NCBI GenBank assembly: GCA_005877965.1
Contig: VBNP01000027.1
Span: 1-31,539, forward strand
Direction: 5' to 3'
Source: Gammaproteobacteria bacterium
Lineage (GTDB): Bacteria; Pseudomonadota; Gammaproteobacteria; Steroidobacterales; Steroidobacteraceae
Length of the DNA: 31,539 nt
Shown one piece after another: positions 15,914-23,850 of the stretch. Position numbers and translations under genes: made by a program. Position 1 is the stretch's first letter. Each line of letters starts with the position of its first letter. A model generated the notes under the pieces. It worked only from the letters and a program-made list of their open reading frames with translations. It had not been told where the DNA came from and did no database searches.

Positions 15914-16617
15914 GCGGGCCTCTCCGGTGCGGGGTGGGTCTCGATCTCGGTGAGCATGCGCTCGGCGGCTTCCTGCTCCGCGCGGCGGCGGCTCAAGCCG
16001 CGCCCCAGGACGCGACGCCCGAGGTCGGGCACCTCGCAGCTCACCTGGAAGGTCTGCGCGTGGTCCTCGCCTTCTATGTTGAGGACCGCGTAGCGCGGCA
16101 GCGCAAGATTGCGCGACTGCAGGTACTCCTGCAAGCGGGTCTTGGCGTCCTTGAGCGCCTCGGGCTCGGGGAGCGCTGCGATGCGCGGCGCGAACAGCCG
16201 CTCGATCACCGCCTCCACGGCGGCGAGTCCGCCGTCGAGAAACAGCGCCCCGCAGACCGCTTCCAGCGCGTCGGCAAGGATCGACTGGCGGCGAAAACCC
16301 CCGCTCCTGAGCTCGCCGGGCCCGAGTTGCAGGGCTTCACCGAGGCCCAGCGTGAGGGCCACGTCGGCGAGCGGCTCGCGGCTCACCAGCCTGGCACGCA
16401 GACGGCTCAGGTCCCCTTCGGCTGCCTGCGGGAAGGCCGCATACAGATGATGCGCGATGACGAGATTGAGGACGGCGTCGCCGAGAAACTCGAGCCGCTC
16501 GTTGTTGGGACCTGAGGCGCTGCGGTGGGTCAGGGCCGCGCGAAACAGCGACAGGTCGCGCGGCTCATAGCCCAGGCGGTCCTGCATCCAGCGCCCCGGC
16601 CAGTCAACACTGCTCAT
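15910..16617 (-). CDS. rnc: Ribonuclease III
   Basis: A 235-aa double-strand-specific endoribonuclease that processes rRNA precursors and many mRNAs. The catalytic signature NERLEFLGDAVLN is intact, as is the second acidic cluster ILADALEAVCGALFLDGG. A C-terminal dsRNA-binding domain follows (DAKTRLQEYLQ through RRAEQEAAERML). Length and domain order are normal. It starts at ATG 16617, 40 bp downstream of the DUF4845 stop. Confidence 0.97.
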   Translation of the reverse strand: MSSVDWPGRWMQDRLGYEPRDLSLFRAALTHRSASGPNNERLEFLGDAVLNLVIAHHLYAAFPQAAEGDLSRLRARLVSREPLADVALTLGLGEALQLGPGELRSGGFRRQSILADALEAVCGALFLDGGLAAVEAVIERLFAPRIAALPEPEALKDAKTRLQEYLQSRNLALPRYAVLNIEGEDHAQTFQVSCEVPDLGRRVLGRGLSRRRAEQEAAERMLTEIETHPAPERPA

Positions 16618-16657
16618 GTCCCGCCGATCGGCATGTCCTTGAAGATGGGGTGCGCCG

Positions 16658-17029
16658 CTAGTCGCCGCCGCCGGTGCGCACGATCTTGTCGAAGGTCACG
16701 TGCAGCGAGACGTTTGCCAGCAGCGGCGCTTCATCGTCGTACTTGGCCTCGATCACCCACGCCCCGCCGTCGCGCCTCACCTGGATGTCCTTGATGTTGG
16801 GATACTCGACCATGTCGATCTCAAAATGCCTGTCGATCGCGGTACGGATCGCCTGCGCATCGCCGGCGCCGCTCTTGGCGTTGCTCGCCGCCTGGTCGAT
16901 CGCCCGCACCACCTTCATGTAGTTCAGATACAGCGGCGCCAGGCGGATGCCCGCGTAGAGCACGGTCGCAAACGGCGTGAGCAGAACCAGCCAGCCGATT
17001 GCGGTGATACCCTGCTGCCTGTTACGCAT
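16658..17029 (-). CDS. DUF4845 membrane-anchored protein
   Basis: A 123-aa protein of the DUF4845 family, usually found between lepB and rnc. It opens MRNRQQGITAIGWLVLL, a short basic stretch followed by one transmembrane helix, and continues LAPLYLNYMKVVRAID into a small periplasmic alpha/beta domain. The N-terminus looks somewhat pilin-like. No function is established. ATG 17029 was chosen because residues before it are Arg/Pro-rich and unlike the family. Position and topology suggest it is transcribed with lepA-lepB. Confidence 0.87.
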   Translation of the reverse strand: MRNRQQGITAIGWLVLLTPFATVLYAGIRLAPLYLNYMKVVRAIDQAASNAKSGAGDAQAIRTAIDRHFEIDMVEYPNIKDIQVRRDGGAWVIEAKYDDEAPLLANVSLHVTFDKIVRTGGGD

Positions 17030-17087
17030 CGATGCTAACCCCCCCAACTGTTGCCTGCCGACCCGCAAGCGTGCGCCCCGCCCAGGT

Positions 17088-18179
17088 CTACGGAATGACG
17101 GAACCGATGCGGCTCCACATGGGACCGCCGGAGCGGCGCAGATCCCAATTGAACCAGATCCGGGTCGCCCTGCCGACCAGGTTCTCCTCGGGCACATAGC
17201 CCCAGCGGCGCCCGTCGTCGCTGTTGTCACGGTTGTCGCCCATCATCAGATAATGCCCCGGCGGCACGTCGCCGACAAACGGGTCCATGCGGCTGCTGCC
17301 GGGGGCGTCCTCGTCCCCGCAGACGTAGCCGCGCACGCCGCGGCGGTTGCACGCCGGCAGCACCGGCTGACGATCCAGCGCCACCGGACAGAATATGGTC
17401 TCGTGCTCATGGCTGCCGAGACGCTCCTCGGCCCGCGCCAGGTTCACATAACAACCGTCGGTGTACCGGTCCTTCCCGAGGGTGAAGTCCACCGGCTTGC
17501 CGTTGATGCGGATGCGGTTGTCGCGCACTTCGACGTGATCGCCCGGCAGGCCCACCAGGCGCTTGATGAAGTTGGTCGAAGGGTCCACCGGCCAGCGGAA
17601 CACCACCACGTCGCCGCGCCGCGGCTCGCCGACGTCGAGGATCTTGCGATTGATCACCGGCAGGCGCAGCCCGTAGGCGTACTTGTTGACGATGATGAAG
17701 TCGCCGTCGAGGAGCGTGGGCATCATGGAATCGGAGGGAATCCGGAACGGCTCGAAGATGAAGGAGCGCAACAGCAGCACCACCAGGGCGACCGGAAAGA
17801 AACTGCGCGCGTAGTCGACGGTTCCCGGCTCGGGCGTCAACATCGGCTCCCTGGCGGCGGCGCGCGCGGCGGCGGTGCGCCGCGGCGCCAGCCAGGCCGC
17901 GTCCAGCGCCCACACCAGGCCCGTCAGCACCGTGATCGCCAGCAGCACGGCGCTGAAGTCCAGCCGCTCGGCGAGCAGCAGGCGCAGCACCGCACAGGCG
18001 ATCAGCACCGGCAACGCGCCGTACAGCACTCTCATCAGCGGCGCGTCGCCCACGGTCCGCAGGCCTGAGCCGATCACGCGTCGCGGGCGCAGCAGCCAGT
18101 CATCGAGGATACAGATCAGCGTCACCGGCAGCGCCAGCCAGGACAGAAGAACGATGAACGGCATGAGCGTCTGTAACAT
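17088..18179 (-). CDS. lepB: Signal peptidase I (LepB) with extended N-terminal membrane region
   Basis: A 363-aa inner-membrane serine protease that removes signal peptides from exported proteins. The catalytic Ser151 is in IPSDSMMPTLLDGD and the general-base Lys206 in NFIKRLVGLPGDH, 55 residues apart as in E. coli. The late motif GHYLMMGDNRDNSDDGRRWG is also present. About four hydrophobic segments precede the active site (near 3-30, 46-69, 75-97 and 126-142), against two in E. coli LepB. ATG 18179 has GAAGGG upstream; the frame is open further back inside lepA but that stretch is not LepB-like. lepA-lepB adjacency is standard. Confidence 0.96.
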   Translation of the reverse strand: MLQTLMPFIVLLSWLALPVTLICILDDWLLRPRRVIGSGLRTVGDAPLMRVLYGALPVLIACAVLRLLLAERLDFSAVLLAITVLTGLVWALDAAWLAPRRTAAARAAAREPMLTPEPGTVDYARSFFPVALVVLLLRSFIFEPFRIPSDSMMPTLLDGDFIIVNKYAYGLRLPVINRKILDVGEPRRGDVVVFRWPVDPSTNFIKRLVGLPGDHVEVRDNRIRINGKPVDFTLGKDRYTDGCYVNLARAEERLGSHEHETIFCPVALDRQPVLPACNRRGVRGYVCGDEDAPGSSRMDPFVGDVPPGHYLMMGDNRDNSDDGRRWGYVPEENLVGRATRIWFNWDLRRSGGPMWSRIGSVIP

Positions 18180-18205
18180 GGCAACCCTTCGTTCAATATG
18201 CCCCG

Positions 18206-20002
18206 CTAGTGTTTGCGGCCGACCTGCAGAACCGCCAGGAACGCTTCCTGCGGAATCTCGACGTGGCCCAGCTGTTTCATGCGTTTCTTGCCTGCTTTCT
18301 GTTTCTCGAGCAGCTTGCGTTTGCGGGTCACATCGCCCCCATAGCATTTCGCGAGCACGTTCTTGCGCAGCGCCTTGACCGTGGCGCGGGCGATGACGGC
18401 GCTGCCGATGGCCGCCTGCACCGCCACCTCGAACATCTGCCGCGGGATCAGCTCGTGCATCTTGTCCACCAGCTCGCGGCCGCGCTGGTAGGCGCTGTCG
18501 CGGTGCACAATGATCGACAGCGCATCCACCTTGTCGCCGTTGATGAGGATGTCCAGCTTCACCAGCGGCGCGGCCTGGAAGTGGCTGAACTCGTAGTCGA
18601 ACGAGGCGTAGCCGCGGCTCGCCGACTTCAGGCGATCGAAGAAATCCAGCACCACTTCCCCGAGCGGCAGCTGATACTGCAGCGACACCTGGGTCCCCAG
18701 GTACTGCAGCTTGTTCTGCGTGCCGCGCTTGTCGTTGCACAGCTTCAGCACCGCGCCCACGTGATCCGGCGGCACCAGGATGTTCGCCACGATGATCGGC
18801 TCGCGGATCTCGTCGACGTCGTTGGCGGGGGGGAGCTTGGCCGGGTTGTCGACGTACACGACCCGTGCGTCGCGGCGCGCCACCTCGTACACCACCGTGG
18901 GTGCGCTGGTCACGAGCGTCAGCTCGTACTCGCGCTCGAGACGCTCCTGCACGATGTCCATGTGCAGCAGTCCCAGGAACCCGCAGCGAAAGCCGAAGCC
19001 CAGCGCCCCGGACACCTCCGGCTCGTAGTGCAAGGCCGAGTCGTTGAGGCGCAGTTTGCCGAGCGCGTCACGGAATTTCTCGTAATCCTCCGAGTTGACC
19101 GGAAACAGCCCGGCGAACACCCGCGGCTTGATCTGCTTGAATCCGGGCAGCGGTGCCGCCGCCGGCCGGTTCTCCAGCGTTATGGTGTCGCCGACGGGCG
19201 CCCCGTCGATCTCCTTGATGCCCGCGACCACGAAGCCCACGTCGCCGGCGGGGAGCTCGCGCTCCACCACCGACTTGGGCGTAAAGCGCCCGAGCCGGTC
19301 GACGAGGTGACTGCGGCCGGTGGATACCACGCGGATCCGGTCGCCGCTTTTGAGGCGGCCATTCATCACCCGCACCAGCGACACGACGCCGACGTAGTTG
19401 TCGAACCAGGAGTCGATGATCAACGCCTGCAGCGGCGCCTCCTCCGAGCCGCGCGGCGCGGGAATGCGCCGGATGAGAGTCTCCAGCAGCTCCGGCACCC
19501 CCTCGCCGGTCTTGGCGCTCACCCGCGCGGCATCGGTGGCCTGGATGCCGATGATCTCCTCGATTTCGCGGGCCACGCGGTCGGCATCGGCCGAGGGCAG
19601 GTCGATCTTGTTGATGACCGGCAGCACCTCCAGGCCCTGTTCGGTGGCGGTGTAGCAGTTGGCGACACTCTGCGCCTCGACACCCTGGGACGCATCCACC
19701 ACCAGCAGTGCCCCGTCGCAGGCGGCCAGCGAGCGCGACACCTCGTAGGAGAAATCCACGTGCCCCGGCGTGTCGATCATGTTCAGCTGGTAGCGCTCGC
19801 CGTCGCGCGCCGCGTAGTAGAGCGTGACGCTCTGCGCCTTGATCGTGATCCCGCGTTCGCGCTCGAGCTCCATGGAGTCGAGCACCTGCTCCTGCATTTC
19901 GCGGTCGGCCAGACCGCCGCACAACTGGATGAACCGGTCAGCGAGGGTCGATTTGCCGTGGTCAACGTGCGCGATGATGGAAAAGTTACGTATGTGCCGC
20001 AT
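18206..20002 (-). CDS. lepA: Elongation factor 4 (LepA)
   Basis: A 598-aa translational GTPase related to EF-G that acts on the ribosome under stress and in initiation/biogenesis. G-domain motifs are AHVDHGKST, DTPGHVDF and NKIDLP. Domains II, III and V follow (CGFLGLLHMDIVQERLERE is typical), and the LepA-specific C-terminal domain holds AKCYGGDVTRKRKLLEKQKAGKKRMK. ATG 20002 gives MRHIRNFSIIAHVDHG, the normal N-terminus; an ATG 14 codons upstream (20044) would add an atypical tail. The length is typical and no residue looks missing. Confidence 0.98.
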   Translation of the reverse strand: MRHIRNFSIIAHVDHGKSTLADRFIQLCGGLADREMQEQVLDSMELERERGITIKAQSVTLYYAARDGERYQLNMIDTPGHVDFSYEVSRSLAACDGALLVVDASQGVEAQSVANCYTATEQGLEVLPVINKIDLPSADADRVAREIEEIIGIQATDAARVSAKTGEGVPELLETLIRRIPAPRGSEEAPLQALIIDSWFDNYVGVVSLVRVMNGRLKSGDRIRVVSTGRSHLVDRLGRFTPKSVVERELPAGDVGFVVAGIKEIDGAPVGDTITLENRPAAAPLPGFKQIKPRVFAGLFPVNSEDYEKFRDALGKLRLNDSALHYEPEVSGALGFGFRCGFLGLLHMDIVQERLEREYELTLVTSAPTVVYEVARRDARVVYVDNPAKLPPANDVDEIREPIIVANILVPPDHVGAVLKLCNDKRGTQNKLQYLGTQVSLQYQLPLGEVVLDFFDRLKSASRGYASFDYEFSHFQAAPLVKLDILINGDKVDALSIIVHRDSAYQRGRELVDKMHELIPRQMFEVAVQAAIGSAVIARATVKALRKNVLAKCYGGDVTRKRKLLEKQKAGKKRMKQLGHVEIPQEAFLAVLQVGRKH

Positions 20003-20055
20003 GAACCGCCAAGATGCTGTCGCGTGCTGCCGCGCCAGAGCCAAGCGGCCGGCGG

Positions 20056-20061
20056 ATTATA
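20056..20061 (-). promoter_or_regulatory. Consensus -10 element upstream of lepA
   Basis: The minus strand reads TATAAT here, a perfect sigma-70 -10 box in the 92-bp gap between the glutaredoxin gene and lepA. Predicted transcription would start near 20048, leaving a leader of about 46 bases. No convincing -35 sits 16-18 bp upstream, so strength is uncertain. Confidence 0.45.
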
Positions 20062-20094
20062 GGGAAGTTTGGCCTCTTGAGTCGCGCGCCGGCT

Positions 20095-20358
20095 CTAGCC
20101 GTGCGCGCCCCGGCCGGGGCGCAGCAGCCGCTCGAGCTCGCGCCGATCGAGGCGCTGGCGACAGACCACCGCGCCCTCGAGTAACAGCACCGGGACCTCG
20201 AGCCCGTGGCGGCGGCGAAGCAGCGGGTCCGAGTCGACGTCGACCACCTCGAGGGGGGGGAGCGCGATGCTCCTGCCGAGGGCTTCGAGCTGCGCCAACA
20301 TCTCCTCGCACAGTGCGCAGTCGTGGCGGTGCACGAGCGTCAGGCGCGGCGCCGCCAT
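20095..20358 (-). CDS. Small glutaredoxin-family protein (DUF836-like)
   Basis: An 87-aa thioredoxin-fold protein. A CxxC pair in HDCALCEEML follows the first strand, and the cis-Pro position is in LEVPVLLLEG. This matches the short glutaredoxin-like DUF836 family, often encoded by the rpoE/lepA locus of gammaproteobacteria. It is expected to act as a cytosolic thiol-disulfide protein, with partner unknown. The start is ATG 20358, four bases after the rseB stop, so it is likely part of the rpoE operon. Confidence 0.85.
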   Translation of the reverse strand: MAAPRLTLVHRHDCALCEEMLAQLEALGRSIALPPLEVVDVDSDPLLRRRHGLEVPVLLLEGAVVCRQRLDRRELERLLRPGRGAHG

Positions 20359-20362
20359 GGTG

Positions 20363-21418
20363 TCAGTGGCGCCGTGAGCTGACCGAGGGCGCTTCTTCGG
20401 CCTTGAAGTGGCTGGCGATCAAGCGCACCGTGTCCGGCGGAACCTCGCCCACCGCCGTGATCTTGTGGCCGTCGATCACGGTCGAGAACGCGGACGATGA
20501 GCCCACCGCGGCCGACTCCGGCACCGCAGGCTGATCGGCCGGCTCGCGCCGCTGCGCTTCGACGAATACCGAGACCGACGCAAGCCCGTCGGTGAATACC
20601 AGGTGGTCCACGGGGTCGGCCGAGCCGGGCAGGGTCTGGGCCGAGCGCGCCGCTATCCGGAAGCCCGGCGGCAGGCGCATCGCATTCCAGGCCAGCGTGG
20701 CCGCCGCAGGCGCCGGGGGCGCCGATTCGTTGCGAAGCCACTGGAAGCCCGCGGTCGAGACTTCGGGCTTGAACGCCGAGTCGGGGATATGCGAGGGGAG
20801 CGTCAGGCTCGCGAACACGATCTGCTCGATGACGTGCCCACGCCTGTCGCACAGCTGAGTCTTGAGCGGCATGGCGGTGGAATCGTCGATCCACAGCCGG
20901 TAGCCGTAGCGATACTCATCCCTGGGCGACACCGTGATGACGTGGGTGGCGCGGCGGTTCAGGCGCGTGCGGGTGACTTCGCGGATGTCGTAGAAGCTGG
21001 CGGTCTGATCATTGACCGCGGGAAAGCCCACCAGGGATTCCTGCGGCGGGCGCTGCTCGACCAGCACCGTGCGTTTGTCCGGCAGGTAGCAGGTGAGGCT
21101 CGCGCCGCTGCGGATGAACTCCCGGCCCGAGCCGTCGAGCGAGGCCAGCCGCTCCGAAACCGTGCCATCCTGCATGCGGTGGATGATGCGCAGCATCTCC
21201 ACCTGACCGCCGTGCCAGTGCGAGAACGTACCGTCGTAGTTGCGCGTGGTGAGTGCCTGGTTCATGCGCTCGAGCCACTGCGCTGGCGCCTGGTCGAGTG
21301 ATGTCTTATGCGCCGGGGCCTGTTCGGGCGACGTCTTCTGCGCCGGCGCCTCCGCCAGCGCGGCCCCCGCGACCGCCCAGGCGAGCGTCAGGGCGACGAA
21401 CCGCTCGCTAGCGGACAT
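20363..21418 (-). CDS. rseB: Sigma-E regulatory protein RseB/MucB
   Basis: A 351-aa periplasmic protein that binds the anti-sigma factor RseA and shields it from DegS cleavage until lipoproteins or LPS intermediates displace it. An N-terminal signal peptide (FVALTLAWAVAGAALA) is followed by the MucB/RseB domain: YDGTFSHWHGGQVEMLRIIHR, RLWIDDSTAMPLKTQL, and a smaller C-terminal domain near MRLPPGFRI. Just after the signal peptide there is a two-copy 10-residue repeat (APAQKTSPEQ, APAHKTSLDQ) not usual in the family, probably a flexible linker. The ATG overlaps the end of rseA by 11 bp, indicating co-translation. Confidence 0.92.
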   Translation of the reverse strand: MSASERFVALTLAWAVAGAALAEAPAQKTSPEQAPAHKTSLDQAPAQWLERMNQALTTRNYDGTFSHWHGGQVEMLRIIHRMQDGTVSERLASLDGSGREFIRSGASLTCYLPDKRTVLVEQRPPQESLVGFPAVNDQTASFYDIREVTRTRLNRRATHVITVSPRDEYRYGYRLWIDDSTAMPLKTQLCDRRGHVIEQIVFASLTLPSHIPDSAFKPEVSTAGFQWLRNESAPPAPAAATLAWNAMRLPPGFRIAARSAQTLPGSADPVDHLVFTDGLASVSVFVEAQRREPADQPAVPESAAVGSSSAFSTVIDGHKITAVGEVPPDTVRLIASHFKAEEAPSVSSRRH

Positions 21419-22037
21419 TGCCTTCGGGCTCGTCCGGCGGTTCGTCGGCGGCCCTGCCCGATTCGCTGGTCATGAATGCCGACAGCAGATTACGGCGCGG
21501 GACGGGGGAGGAAAACACGCTGTGCGCCACGACGTAGTTGGCGAGCTCCGTGCTCGGCACCATGGCGCGCACCGCGGGCGCGCGCGGCACCACATAGCTG
21601 TCGGGGACGCCCGCGGCAGCGGCGGGGACCACCGGTGCGCTCGGCACGCCCGCCGTCACGCCAGTCAGGTGCGCGCCGAGCGGACCCCCGGCTAGCGGGG
21701 CCTGGGCACGCAACCACAGAACCGAGATCACGGCGACGCCCACGGCGACCGCGACCCCGGTGAGCGGCTGCCACCAGCGCACACCGGCGCGGCGTGCGCC
21801 GTGCGCCGGGGCGAGCGCCGGCTCGGTCAGGATGACGGCACTGACGCGGCCCGCCAGCGGGGCGTTGAGCCGCACGCCCCGCTCGGAGCGGATCGCCGCC
21901 CCGACCACTGCATAACGACCCCAGCGAGCCTTCAGCTGCTCATCGCGCGACAGGCGCCGGGCGAGCAGCTCGCACTCCCCCGGCGCCAGCTCGTCGTCGA
22001 ACATGGCCGATAACTGGCTGTCGAGTTCCTCGTTCAT
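21408..22037 (-). CDS. rseA: Anti-sigma-E factor RseA/MucA
   Basis: A 209-aa single-pass membrane protein. The N-terminal cytosolic sigma-binding region (EELDSQLSAMFDDELAPGE, then RYAVVGAAIRSE) is typical. One transmembrane helix lies at about 89-109 (WQPLTGVAVAVGVAVISVLWL, counted inclusive of flanks). The Pro/Ala-rich periplasmic tail is the part cut by DegS-type proteases in characterised systems. The start overlaps the rpoE stop as ATGA. The periplasmic region is poorly conserved across species, and the call rests on the N-terminus, topology and location. Confidence 0.93.
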   Translation of the reverse strand: MNEELDSQLSAMFDDELAPGECELLARRLSRDEQLKARWGRYAVVGAAIRSERGVRLNAPLAGRVSAVILTEPALAPAHGARRAGVRWWQPLTGVAVAVGVAVISVLWLRAQAPLAGGPLGAHLTGVTAGVPSAPVVPAAAAGVPDSYVVPRAPAVRAMVPSTELANYVVAHSVFSSPVPRRNLLSAFMTSESGRAADEPPDEPEGNVR

Positions 22038-22639
22038 CCGAGCTCCTCCGCACGTCCCAGGCCACCCTCGAACACCTCCCGCAGGCGCCGGTCGATGGCC
22101 TCGCGCGCTCTGAAGATGCGCGAGCGCACGGTTCCCACGGGGCAGGCCATGGCCACGGCGATCTCCTCGTAAGAAAGCCCCTCGAGCTCGCGCAGCACGA
22201 TGGCGGTGCGCAGGTCCTCGGGCAGGGCGTCAATCGCTGCATTGACGGTCGAGCGGATCTCCTCCGTCAGCACGAGACCCTCGGGGGTCTCGGAATCTTT
22301 CATCCGGCCTTGCATGTCGTAAGACTCTTCGCTGTTGCGGTCGAGGTCATATTCGATGGGGCTACGGTCACGGGAAACCACGGCGTTCTTGGCGGTGTTG
22401 ATAGCTATGCGATACAGCCAGGTGTAGAAGGCGCTGTCGCCGCGAAACTGCGGCAGAGCTCGATAAGCCTTGATGAAGGCTTCCTGGGCGATATCCTCTG
22501 CTTCCGCCGGGTTACGGACGTAGCGCATGACCAGCTTGACCAGTTTGTGCTGGTACTTGAGCACCAGCGCATCGAATGCCCCCTTGTCCCCGCGCTGCAC
22601 GCGGCGTACCAGGCTCAGATCACTTGCATCGGCGCTCAT
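22034..22639 (-). CDS. rpoE: RNA polymerase sigma-E factor RpoE/AlgU
   Basis: A 201-aa ECF sigma factor that directs the envelope-stress regulon. Region 2 (FDALVLKYQHKLVKLVMRY to YTWLYRIAINTAKN) and region 4 (ALPEDLRTAIVLRELEGLSYEEIA through GTVRSRIFRAREAI) closely follow RpoE/AlgU. The start is ATG 22639 with a G-rich Shine-Dalgarno stretch just upstream. The gene lies 18 bp after the sdhE stop. A sigma-E-type promoter lies inside sdhE, so autoregulation is likely. Confidence 0.97.
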   Translation of the reverse strand: MSADASDLSLVRRVQRGDKGAFDALVLKYQHKLVKLVMRYVRNPAEAEDIAQEAFIKAYRALPQFRGDSAFYTWLYRIAINTAKNAVVSRDRSPIEYDLDRNSEESYDMQGRMKDSETPEGLVLTEEIRSTVNAAIDALPEDLRTAIVLRELEGLSYEEIAVAMACPVGTVRSRIFRAREAIDRRLREVFEGGLGRAEELG

Positions 22640-22657
22640 GCGCCCCCCTACCCCCGA

Positions 22658-23059
22658 TCAGAGGGCCGCCGTGCCGTGCGCTGAGTAGACTGTGACCTCA
22701 CCTGAAAGTTCAGCATGCGTCGGCGGGATTGCCGGTTGCTGTGACGAGAATAGCGCCGACCCGCGTTGCATGGCGACATAAGTCCGAATCGCCCCCGCCA
22801 GACGCGCCAATTGGGGCTCCGGTGGGGTGCTTTCACCCAGCAGGTACCCTGCAAGCAGGGGGTCTGGGAGCGAGAGCAGCTCCTCGAGTACCCGGCGCTG
22901 CTCCTGCGAGGCGTGTGCAAGAGCCTCATGAGCGAAGCGCTCGAGCATCACATCCAGCTCCTTCATTCCCCGGCGGCAGCGCCACAGCAGGCGCCGCGCG
23001 TGGGCATCCAGCGCCGCGGCAGGGCCGGCCTTCACTGAGCGGTTCGGCGCGACACGCAT
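22658..23059 (-). CDS. sdhE: FAD assembly factor SdhE (SDHAF2-type) with C-terminal extension
   Basis: A 133-aa protein. SdhE helps attach FAD covalently to the SdhA subunit of succinate dehydrogenase. The core matches at LLWRCRRGMKELDVMLERF with the essential RGxxE motif (R30-E34), and LPDPLLAGYLLGE lies near residues 65-76. SdhE is normally 80-95 aa; here about 35 extra residues follow position 98 with no visible domain. That tail's DNA carries the rpoE promoter. ATG 23059 overlaps the sdhB stop by one base (TGATG). Location right after sdhB supports the role. Confidence 0.9.
   Translation of the reverse strand: MRVAPNRSVKAGPAAALDAHARRLLWRCRRGMKELDVMLERFAHEALAHASQEQRRVLEELLSLPDPLLAGYLLGESTPPEPQLARLAGAIRTYVAMQRGSALFSSQQPAIPPTHAELSGEVTVYSAHGTAAL
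22685..22712 (-). promoter_or_regulatory. Sigma-E-type promoter of rpoE-rseA-rseB
   Basis: On the minus strand TGAACTT (22706-22712) and TCTAC (22685-22689) are separated by 16 bases. This fits the sigma-E/AlgU pattern GAACTT-N16-TCTxA, and the E. coli rpoE autoregulated promoter has a similar form. The predicted start is about 40 bases upstream of rpoE. It lies wholly within the last 20 codons of sdhE. Confidence 0.7.
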
Positions 23060-23841
23060 CAGCTCTGCCGCTCGAGCAGCATCTTCTTGATCTCGGCAAT
23101 CGCCCGGGCCGGATTCAGATCCTTCGGGCATACGTCGGTGCAGTTCATGATCGTGTGGCAGCGGTAGAGCCGGAAGGGGTCTTCGAGCTCATCCAGCCGC
23201 TCGCCGGTCGCCTCGTCGCGGCTGTCGATGATCCAGCGGTAAGCGGCGAGCAGCGCCGCCGGACCCAGGAAGCGCTCGCTGTTCCACCAGTAGCTCGGGC
23301 AGGCGGTCGAGCAGCACGCGCACAGGATGCAGGCCGCCGGGCGGTCGATCCGCTCCTGCTCCTCTTTTGATTGCAGCCGCTCCCGATCGGCAGGCACGGG
23401 CGTGCGCGTCTGCAGCCAGGGCTTCACCGAAGCGTACTGCGCGTAGAAGTTGGTGAGGTCCGCAACCAGGTCCTTCACCACCGGCAGAGCGGGAAGCGGA
23501 TAGATGCGGATCTCGGCCGCCAGGTCCCGCGTGGCAGTGGTGCAGGCGAGGCGGTTGACGCCGTTGATGTTCATGGCGCACGAGCCGCAGATGCCCTCGC
23601 GGCACGAGCGGCGGAACGTGAGCGAGGAATCGATGGCGGCTTTGATCTGGATCAGCACATCGAGCACCATCGGACCGCAGCTTCGGGCGTCGAGCTCGAA
23701 GCTGTCCAGGCGCGGATTCACGCCTGCGTCGGGATTGAAGCGGTAGATGCGCACGGTGCGCAGCTCGCGCGTACCGCGGGGCGCTGCGTGCGTGATTCCC
23801 TTCACGATGCGCGAGTTGGCAGGCAGGCGGAATCCGGTCAT
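23059..23841 (-). CDS. sdhB: Succinate dehydrogenase iron-sulfur subunit SdhB
   Basis: A 260-aa subunit that passes electrons from FAD to quinone in complex II. [2Fe-2S] ligands C80, C85, C88 and C100 lie in CREGICGSC to RLAC. C171, C174, C177 and C181 (CILCACCSTAC), with C228, C234 and C238 (CHTIMNCTDVC), serve the [4Fe-4S] and [3Fe-4S] clusters. ATG 23841 was chosen over GTG 23844 because AAGGA sits 5 bases upstream of the ATG. It begins 9 bp after the sdhA stop. Confidence 0.97.
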   Translation of the reverse strand: MTGFRLPANSRIVKGITHAAPRGTRELRTVRIYRFNPDAGVNPRLDSFELDARSCGPMVLDVLIQIKAAIDSSLTFRRSCREGICGSCAMNINGVNRLACTTATRDLAAEIRIYPLPALPVVKDLVADLTNFYAQYASVKPWLQTRTPVPADRERLQSKEEQERIDRPAACILCACCSTACPSYWWNSERFLGPAALLAAYRWIIDSRDEATGERLDELEDPFRLYRCHTIMNCTDVCPKDLNPARAIAEIKKMLLERQS

Positions 23842-23850
23842 CACAGTCCT

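Noticed and set aside
18209..20062. 617-codon plus-strand open frame opposite lepA
   Set aside because: It is the exact antisense of a complete, strongly conserved lepA, with no recognisable motif and low-complexity His/Arg/Gln composition.
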